From: Plazaster borealis
Taxonomy: Eukaryota > Echinodermata > Asteroidea > Forcipulatida > Labidiasteridae
Assembly: GCA_021014325.1 (NCBI GenBank)
Contig: CM037474.1
Coordinates: 335,001-399,000, forward strand
DNA length: 64,000 nt
Direction of reading: 5' to 3'
Shown here: positions 14,101 through 24,600 of the stretch, one piece after another
How the letters are laid out: each line of letters starts with the position of its first letter
How positions within the stretch are numbered: the first letter of the stretch is position 1
Notes under the pieces: generated by a model
The model's database searches: none
Told to the model about the DNA's origin: nothing
Seen by the model: the letters and a program-made list of their open reading frames with translations, nothing else
Made by a program: the position numbers and the translations under genes

Positions 14101-17100
14101 AAATAAGCTTCAAACTTAAACGTTGCGTTACTCTATTTCGATCGAAAATTGAAAGCTCCTCAAAACAGTCGTTCAATGTCACTAAATGCGTAAGCAATTG
14201 TTTTTTTGCGTCATGTGATTAAAAGAAGATTTCGCAAGGCTAAAAAGAATGCCTCATATGTTGAATTGAATACAATGCTATATAAATTGACATGCCTCAA
14301 ATTGAAATTGAATTATAGTTTCAGTTGAAGAAGCAAATCGCTTAATCTGAATACCTATAAGTGAAATAGGTTGCTTTTTTGCCAAAAATTACCCAGAAAA
14401 CCTATATTTGTTAGAACCTTTTATTCAAGCTGTCTGAAATGGTGACCTTATAGTAACCCCCCAAAATAAAACTTTTTTAAGAATATAAATAATTGTCCAC
14501 AGAAAACTCGACCAAAAAATGTACAAAAGCTTTAAATAAAATGGAAAGAAAAAAAATGAAGTGAGCTTAAAAAAGGTGCCTCTGTATATAAACATCATTA
14601 CAAAGTATAAACAAATAATAATAAAAACTTTTAAAACTTGCTCACTTTTGTTTTCTCCAAGCTGAGACTCTTCAAATTTGGAAATACTGAAAGAAAAAAC
14701 AAAACAAACGCCATTATCTATTTAATAATTTCTAGGATCCTTCCCCACTCTAACAAAATCCAATACCACCACGGTAACTCAACATCCAAACTGATGGACT
14801 CTGAATTTGGTATTTATTTATTTTATGTAATTACATCAAACAGCGAGAGGAAATGCTCAGTTTCAGATGTGGGCATTCAGGTTTATAAAAGTGGAATACA
14901 ATGATTTTAAAAGTAGAATATAATGATTCACATATATTTCCGTTGAAATTGTGAGATTTTTGTGTAATTTCATGACAGAACACGGTCCGCTATTTTGTAA
15001 AACCAATTTGTTTACTCCACAAAATGGCAGACCATACGTTCTGCTGGTTGTATTTCCACTACTCACTAATTACAAAACACTGGAGGTGTTTTGTGCATGA
15101 ACAACTTTTGAAAAGGATAAGGAGCAATTCCAAACAGCAACATTTTAAGAGATTTGAAGGCAATGTGCCTTTTTAAGCAGCTTGGGGTTGTATGCAACCC
15201 AGGAAGATGAGAAATTTAGAGGAATGATCTAAGTATGCCTGATGAACAGGGATATGCGCTCTCTATAAAAACCAATTATTAAAGAGCAAGGGAAATAACC
15301 AATTCAAATTTGTGATGTACTTATTTTCAAATAGATAGAGTCCTCATGTGAGTGGGGAAAAAATTACAAGTCTCTATATAAACCTTACGTTAAAATGGTG
15401 AAAATTGCCATTGTATTCGATACCCTTCCCGTGCAAAATTTGTCAGCATCCAAAACATCTGATGACATCATTCTAAGAAATGGGTCTCTAAATTAGTGTA
15501 CGGGATGTTTCGGTTCATTCCTGACTTTCGATAATATTTTTCAATCAAAACGGCCTTGAATTTGACCTTTCGACTGACGAAAAATTCGTCCTTGGAATGT
15601 AAAGATCCATTAGTTTTTTAAATCTAATGACGTCATGTTTCAAATTTCGCTCTGAAAAAGTCAGTCATGAACCAAAACATCCCCGTACAAAAATGTAAAG
15701 ACTCATTTTTCTCAATTTTGCACTGGAAGGGTATCAAATACAATGGCAATTTACACAGTTTTAACGTGAGGTTGAAGACTTGTAATTTTTTCCCCACTCA
15801 CATGAGGACTCTATCTATTGGATAATGAGTACATCACAAAATTGAATTGGTCATTTCCCTTGCTCTTTAACACATTTGAGCAACTGACCTGCTAGTAATG
15901 GAATGACAGTATCGGATACGTTGGTTCTACTCAGACTCAGATGAGTTAGCTGAGCCATAGATGAGGAGGCCAAGACACTCACTCCTTTATCACTCACTGA
16001 TGTATCCTCCATAATCAGTGTCACTAGATTGGACAGATCTGAAATCAATCAACAATCATAACGATAATAATAATAATATGCAGTTCTTACATGTATACAG
16101 CACTTTGTTTCAAAGTACTCATTACTTTTTAATGACAGATATGCAGAGCTATGTCATTGTGTCAGTGTAAAAACGTCATATCTCCTAAAGCGCCAATTTG
16201 AAATTGTCAAAATGTTGTATCGTACTTAAAATATCCCGGATGTACCCACAAAACAAGTATGTGCCGAAATACAATGTTTTTGCATGGAGCATTTTTCGAA
16301 CGAGATACATCAGTTTTGCAAAATTAAGGTACATTTTTGCATTGACACAACATTGTTTGGAGTTTATTGAAGAAGACAATACTTATCTCATCATGTAAAA
16401 AGGCACATCTACATCTTTATCCTAAAATAGTATATTCAGTAATTTTACGAAGGTACAAGGGCAAAGATGATAAAGGGATACAGGAATGCTTGCCTGTGTG
16501 TTGCATCAAGGCTTTAGTGAGCATCTCAAAAGAAAGAATGGTAGGAACGTTCTAGTTGGATCAGTAAAGTATTCCGGCGGGCCAAGATAGAATGGTTTAT
16601 TGGACCACTAGAACATTCCATTCAAATGTTCAAAATGCTAATGATCAGGAATGATCCTGCAGTTTGGCACAATGTTATGGTCCAGAAGAACAGTCTGGTG
16701 GTCCACTGGATTGTGGGTTTATCCTGACGGAATGTTCATTTGCACCTAGAACATGCATGACTTTTGAGGCGCTCCCTTTAGAACCAAGTCTGTTAATAAT
16801 ATGAGACTGATGTCATATGCGGCTACTGTCCACCCATGATCTGCCATTTTGGAAGTCAAATTGGATGTATAAATATGGTATGGTTATTACCGCAAGCGCA
16901 TTGCCTAGAATACAAACAGCAAAGGAACACATGGGAAATCTTATTCCTAAAAAGGCACAACCAAGATACGTTGTGGGTTATGACGTGAAGGGTTTAGAGC
17001 TTCCTGACAAACGATCACATTTAGCAAGCCTTAAACACAAAGCTCTAAATTGATCTAAGTAGTTCAGTCTTGAGTTGTTTCTTGAAGACATGTACTGAAG

Positions 17101-18609
17101 TTGATTGGCGGAGTTAAACGGGAAGGTCGTTCTAAAGCCTAGGAACAGTATTGCCGAAAGCACTATAGCCAGCTGAATACGAGGTGTCACAGCATTATCT
17201 TATTGAATCTATGACCATACTAACCTTCAAACCATTCCTACCTTTTATTGATTGTAGACTCCCGTCAGTGAGTTGTTTGTTATTACTGATGTTCAGATGC
17301 TGAAGTTTCTTCATACCTTTATAAACACACAAAATATATGCCTTATTCAATGTCATTCTTGTATTGCGGAGTGAGGGGGCGGGGGAGGGTGGAGGGGGAA
17401 GGGGGACAGGGAGGGGAGGTATAGTAAAAATAGTAATTTGGAGAAGCTAAATTGCTAAGGACTGGGCTACAATGTAATCGAGCCGCAGGCAGACAAGGAC
17501 ACCTTTGGCAGCCAGCCACATCAACACATAAAGACCAGGGAACACACCCAGAGATTGAAAGTGCTGAATTTTTCCAGAGTTAGAGGACAACCGGAGGGCC
17601 CACAAATAACCGAAGTGATGTCCAATTTCTTTTGAGAATGGAGACAAACGCTTGGACTGTCAGGAGAGGGCATGCACTATAACCACAGGGCTGACTTACT
17701 ACTGATAGAGACAAATGCTTGGTCTGTGAGGAGAGGGCATGCACATAGACTCAGTCTGTTGATGTGGGCGTGCAGTCTGACAGCCTGCATAAGCTCATTA
17801 GTAGTGTACTTGTAGCAGTCAAGCGTCAAGTGCTGAAGATGACTGTGAGAAATAGAAGGTGGAAAAGTGTTCATGGTCTGATAATCAACCCACATAGATA
17901 TAAAATGGTAGTGTGTCGTAGCCGAGCGACCTAGATCACTGAAGTCAAGTTCTAATTGCCGAGTTATCAGATTGTGGGTTCGAATCCCGGGTGTAACACT
18001 TGTGTTATCAGGCAAACACTAAACTATAATTGCTTCTCACATGACATGCTTAAGGAAGGAAGCAGCTTGTTCTGTTGGCATACACCCATAATCCAGTGAA
18101 CCACAAGAATGTTCTGCTGGTTTGCGTCATTTTGCACAAATTTGCAAGCATTCATACACATGCCAATATGTACATTAGCATTTTGAACATTCCAACAGAA
18201 TGGGCTGGCGGTCCAATGGTCCATGTACATCCACTGGAATACTTAACCAATCAAATTGGAACATTCCTACTGTTCAGACTTTTGAGGCACTCTCTGAAGA
18301 CCATGCAGTAATTTAAAATCAGACTGATAACATTATCAACTAACCAGGGCAAGAACAAATTGAGGGTCTTAGGTCTCAGAGTGCCAGACTTCTTGAGTTC
18401 ATCCACCAATTGGCTAGCAATGTGTGGAGGTAATGCCTCCAGGGTGGTGACAGGTTGATGTGATCGCCCCTCGATGCGTTTACTGACACAGTGGAGGCAT
18501 AGGTCTTGTAAAGCTGGTAGGGATGAGGCTGGTCTGTCTGGGCTCTTGGAGGTGGAAGAGGAAGCCTGGGAGACGGCAGCAGCAGCTAGCCTTGACAGCG
18601 CTGCTGCAG
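5112..18609 (-). CDS. UBXN1-like: Exons 9-20: leucine-rich repeat region, C-terminal
   Basis: Twelve exons encode about 460 residues. Exon 9 starts with an Ala-rich helix, then ALQDLCLHCVSKRIE and LEALPPHIASQLVDELKKSG, a module like those that precede RNI/AMN1-type LRRs. Then come repeated units such as LQHLNISNNKQLTD, LTHLSLSRTNVSD, LKSLSLEKTKVSS, LTKLSLNNTKITD, LKELHLDRTAVTD and LTRLNLSRTNVSN. Spacing of about 24-26 residues and the 'xxLxLxxTxITDxG' pattern fit cysteine-containing/RI-like LRRs. Most exon boundaries fall at similar places in the repeat, usually in phase 1. Exon 20 ends in RGDEDDV then TGA at 5112-5114. LRRs usually bind protein partners; the partner here is unknown. Confidence 0.85.
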
Positions 18610-21600
18610 CTATGGATAGAACAAACAAACTTGTCCATGATATCACTTCTTAAAAGAAATGTGGCATGTCAAGGCCAAGAGGTCTAGAGCATGAAAATTA
18701 AGATCTAATCTCTAAGTTATTGGAGTTTGGTTCCGAATCCGGGTGGTGACACTTATGTCATTTCGCAAGACACTTAACTATGCTTTAGATTTAAAGGCCC
18801 TTTTGATTATTACAAAATGAAACTTCAAATACTGACCTTGTATCACTGAGGCAACTACTTGTAAATAAGTAGATATTAAAGGTTGTCAACAACTGTCCTG
18901 TTCATAGAACGTTGTGAACAGAGTGGTCAAGTGCACTGTATTCAAGTTCTGTCATTCACAGAGTGTGGGTTGGAATCCCGGCCTGGCTGGTCATGATGTT
19001 TGTGTCATTGGGTAAAATACTTTATCATCCTTTGGATGCGACAGTAAGCCATAGGTCCCATGTACTAGGATTTGTTGTGCATGGAAAAGAACCCAGAACA
19101 CTTATCGCGGAAGAGTAGGGGTTACCCCGGTGTTTCTGTTTCATTGCAAGCACCCTTGTCTACAGGTTTTCTCAGGCTTCTGAGTTAACAGTGATTAAGT
19201 TCGCTTTGAAGCATCCTTGGTTTCATAACCAGAAATTAATAATAATAGTTAAAAGTAAAAAAAAAAAGTCCAAAAGACTTGCATACACTCCTTCTGGCTA
19301 AAACTATATATTTCGATAAGTTTTGATCTTTGTGTTACAACCCTTTTGCGGCGTCTAGTTTTACCTGCCCTCTGTGGGCTTGGTACGTCTTCCGGATCAT
19401 TTTCACCACGGTCAACATTTCTGAATCCATAGTCGAAGTTGAGATTTCTCCTGCCATCTTGAAGACGGTTTCCTCCTCCCCAATCATGATTGCCTCGTCC
19501 TAAAAAAGATTTCAAACAAAAGCATTATATTCCAGGCTTGTTAAGTATTTTATTTTATTATTTTTTACACATCCAACAGCACAATTAGCACCAATAACAG
19601 GATGGATAGGAAATGAGACAAAATGTTCAAATTAAGATGTGGGAGGAAAACGCAATAAAGAAAACCCACGCAATGATTGATTGATAGAATGATTGATAAG
19701 TTAGGACTAGGGGAAGGGTCTAATTACCTTGTATATCCTGTGGACCCCAAGGCACATGTTGAGGTGGAGCTGGGGCTCCCCAAAGCATATCCTCCACCCC
19801 TTCACCTTCTTCATCAATCTCGCCCATCTCCTCATCAAGCACTGCAGCACCCTCGACATCCATGGCTTCCTGCTCTTCAACGTCAAGATTGTTTTCTGGG
19901 CTGAGGGCTCGGCCGCTGCCCCATTGGTGGAGGGGTATGGGTGGTTGAGGAAGAAGGTGTGGTGGGAGGATAGCATTGACCAAGGAAGGAGGAAGCTGAC
20001 CATCACGTGGAGGAGGAGGTCTGCTCTGCTCAGGAGGAGGGACAGGCTGTGCCATTGTATCATTACCTTCTCTCTGATCTGATGGACAAAGCACAGTTAT
20101 GCCTTTCACAATTGTTTTTTCCCGAAACAAATACAAGTGATAGATTGGAGTTGTCCAGGATCTCAACAGCAGTATGATTTCTAGAATACAGGGACCCAAA
20201 TGTCAGCAATGACAAAAACAGTCTGACTACTCCAAATTGTCCATAATCTATTTCATAGTTCTGCTTGAACTTGATAGATTTTGTACTGTACCCAATATAA
20301 CCCATTCACTCTAAGCATGAAGCCATACAAGACAATCTCTGCAGAATTTAGTTGATTTGGAAAGCACGTAGCCATAAACCTAGAGAGTCAGAAATTTAAA
20401 AAATGTGTACATTGTACCAGTTATGAGGAGACACTAAAGACATGCAAACAATAAACAACACAAACACAAAAACATGGACATTTCAAAGTTAGTGCTTACC
20501 ACTTGATGATTCTGGTGGGGCTATTTTTACAACCAGACAGCCGTTTGGTGTCAACTTCAACTCTTCCAGAGTTAAGTTCCTATCCTGAGTTGTAAACAGC
20601 CGATGTGGAAATGGCTGAGAGTAGGAGGCAATGAAAGAGTTAGAGGGCACCTCATTAAAGTGGGAAGGAGACAGTAACTTTGGTGACGTGACATGAGCAA
20701 CATGACCGCATGATGTGATTCAAACTCACAAACAGAACTTTCCATAATTTTGCGTTCCTGTTCCCAAATTCAGTCCTTTGCATTCTAAGAAGCAAACACA
20801 GTCAGGAGGATTGTGTCTTTTCCATCACTGCACCTACTACCAGGTCTCACCCTCAACACTTTCCAGGCGTACGATGTCTAGTAAAAACTGCTGTGGGCTA
20901 CTAAAAACTGTGCACTTTAATTTTTATAATGGTCATATTTCTTCACATAATAAATTCTTAAAATGTTTTAATGTATTTTTGAGTGAGTGCATGTAATTTC
21001 ATTTGAACAATAAACTGGTTGTGATCGCTTCCATTATTACATCAAAAAGATAAAGCTTTGACAGCACACGTTTGAAATTTGGGGGTAATCCAACTTCCAG
21101 GATGCAAGTAACCCAAGTATCTAGTACAGCAATCTCCGGATTTGACTGGTGCTTCTTTCTAAAACATCAGCCCAAAGGGAGTATTTACCTGAATGAAATT
21201 GATGGACGTTAGGTCAGCTTGTTTAGTCCTGATGCGGTTATCGACAGACTGAAGCGATGCTGATGAAAGGAACTTCTCCCGTATACTTTGTCCTGATGGT
21301 AGCCTTATCTAATGAAACACAACAAACTACTAATGAAAATGGGTTACAGAGTTTACATACACTTCATGGGTTTTTTCTATGAAGATAAGACTTCATTCTT
21401 TGGTCACCAGGTTTTATATGTGGATTTTGATCAACCTCCTTGCATGAAAGTAACTTCTCTTGTATACTCTGTCCTGATGGCAGCCTTGTCTGAAGAAACA
21501 CAACAACTTTTGAGAATCGGTTTTCTGCAAACTTCCTAACAGACAGACAAAGTCTACTTTACTTCATGGGTCTTTTCTATAGATCAAGATAAGACTTCAG

Positions 21601-24600
21601 TCTTGAGTCACTAGGTTTTATATTTGGATTTTGATCAACTGACTCGCGCTACATTTCCAAGATTATTTGTCTTCCTATCTTCCTAATCAGGTAGGCTTTA
21701 GTGGATATCATGCCCTGCCTTTCAAATCTGTGGTCCCTGGTTTGAATCCCACCTTGGGCAGGGGCCTCACATGTGGATTTCGTTTTCAGGCTCTCCCTGA
21801 TTACGTTGGTTTCCCCTTATTATTTTAGGGTTTTCCTCCCACATCAAAAAAGGAACATTTCTACCTCGTCTTCTCTACAGGGTCACTTGGTTTCATTACC
21901 AGAAAGATTGAAACAAATTAATAAAACTTAACCTAGATCCTTTTTGACATATTTCTAGGGAAGAATTTTAGGGGCTTTCATTAGTAATGGGCGAGAAAAA
22001 GTGTTTCTGACATAAAAAGCAAACATCTTGAATATTTTTGGAAACATGGCAATGAAAAGAAACAACCTTTATATACAAACCTGAAGTGTGCATGTGGCTG
22101 GTTCTTCTTGAGGTGCTGTACCCCCGGATGAGGTTCTACCCCCTCCTGACTTCTTCTGATCAGTCTCATCATGAGGTACAGATGTTGACGATATCGGCTT
22201 GGAAGACTGATTCTCAACCTCTGGTGCCTCTTGCTGCTGAGGTGTACTCTTGGGGCTAGTTGGTAATTTACCCGGACCCTGCCTGGCTTCTTTATCAGCT
22301 TCAATATTCTTCAACAGGTAACTTCTTGCCTATGGTACAACAAAGGTTTTTGGTAAATATTACATATTTAAGGGGGGGGTTGTAAGGTTTTATAAATTGT
22401 TGATTTTTATCTAAAAGCTATAGTGGTACTTTTTTTTTTGGAATAGTGCTAATACATCCTCTCAAAATTATTCCAGGGTTATTTGTGGATAGACTCCTCT
22501 ACAGATGATATCCCGCAAGCTATCCCGCTCAAGAACACAAGTGTCATGACTGGGACTTAAACCAAAACGCTGCTGATCAGAACACCAGACCTTGAGTTCA
22601 GTGCCCTAGACCGCCTGGCAATGACACTCCACAATTCTCACAATCCACTCCAACAGCACACACAAATCACAGGAGCTTTTTCAGAGTCCAGCATTCTCTG
22701 GAAGACAATCAGAGCAAACTGATGGAAACATTGAGTTGTTAAGTCACCGGTTCTTTTTGGATCCATCACAACTCACACAGAGCTTATTACATGGTTTGAC
22801 CACAAACCTTCCTAGATTGACCAAACATGTACCTTCTTTTCTTGAAGTCTCGCTTGGCGTGCCTCTACCGCTGCCTTCTCTCGCTGTTCCTGTTCCCATC
22901 TTTCCTTATCTTGCTTCTTCTGCTCTGACAGGGAGAATCGACTGACTACATCCTGTTGCTGAAATTTACTCTGATCCTCTGTTGATGCAGAGGGTTGTTC
23001 TGTAGTTTTCTTAGGGGTGCTAGAAGGAGGCGGAACTGGTGGCAAGCTGAATGGGAGATTCCCTGCGTCAGTTCCTGGTCTTGCCTGGAAACATTCATGA
23101 AAAGGGTAATAACATTTCAGTTTCTAACAGTTACATAGCACTTTATCTACAGGTGTTTCAAAGTGCTTATTAAATAGCACCTTGTTAAGGTTTCAAAGGG
23201 CGTTGCAGCACCATCTGCAGCCAGCTGTGCCATAATCACTGGGGTAAACCCCTTCTCTTATTGATAAGTGTACTGGGCTCTTTCAAGTGAATGACATAAC
23301 AAACAGGACCAATAGAATCAACAAGTTGCTACTCCCTTTTGGTTGCTGGTGCTGCATACTCCAAAGGAGTTGAGACGGTTTCAGAATAGCTCAGGACCAA
23401 TAATATTGTAAGGTGCTTTGAGGGGCCTACTTGGCTTGAAGGATCACATAATAAATACATAATTCATATTATTATTATTAAGAGGTAAATAAAACACACA
23501 TATAAGAAAACAAAGGAATTAAACTGACCTCTTGGGCTTGCCTATTAAGACTCAGCGTTGGTGCTGTATGCACAGGAATCTCATCTTGCAGTAACCTGAA
23601 AGGCAAAAAGTGGACTCCAAATAGCTGTTTGAAAACAGAATTTAAGATAACGATATTTTGTTAAAGCAGCCTCTAAATATTAGCACCAACTTCATTGCTC
23701 ATTGTCATTTAAAACCTTTAAATCAAATTTCAAGACTAAGCATTGGATTATTTATTATCAGAACAATAAATTGTAAATCTAAAATTTGTAATTTAACTTT
23801 TACTTTCCATCCTCACAATTATATATACAGGCCTAATACTTCACAGATGGAATGGAGCATCCCTGGTCATGCCTTGGTACCCTTTGAAATGTTCCAGTAC
23901 AAATTTCCCTCATAGAGGTGCCCTTTACTTATAGGAAAACTGCCTTGCCCTTACAATACAAGAACAAAGTACACTGAATCATCAGGCATGCATAGTTTCC
24001 AATAGTTTCCAAACACATTGACAGCTTGGTCATATTCTTATGAGAAAACAGCAAACAGTCTAAAAAAGTATGCTTTAGGGAGGAAAAAGCAAGTATCTTT
24101 GTTCTTATAATTTAATAAGAAGCCTTTTTGGGGGGAGGGGGAGGATGGTAATTGTCTTGTAGATGAGTATTTTAAATGAGAACTTTTCTGAAGGCAATAA
24201 GGACTTTCTTCGTCTTTCAATCTTCCAGAAGGCAATGTGAGTTCAAAAATACACTTCTCATCAGCAGGGTAGCTGTTGCTGACAGTCAAAAAGAAATGTG
24301 CTGTTTGCACTAATCAAAAACATATTTATACATCTACTTTAAGTTATTTTCTCTTCTGAGGGTCTGCAGATATCAATCATAAAAAAGAAATTCAAAACCC
24401 TTTTTGAAAATGTTATTACAATGTTTTTATATTTCATCTGGGGAGGCTAGCTGTTTAGTTTTGTATTTGTTTTAACAGTATATGACCCCAGGGATTTGTA
24501 AACAAAGGCATTGGGGTCAAGTAGTCAGTATTCACACAGCTGAACAGGATGGTTGAAATTGCTCAGACAAGTGAAATTTGTCCTTTCTGTTTACATCGAC

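Noticed and set aside
17905..18035. Functional tRNA gene
   Set aside because: Box A and box B are present, but the acceptor stem and anticodon arm do not pair properly and the same sequence recurs with a SINE body, so these are tRNA-derived SINEs.
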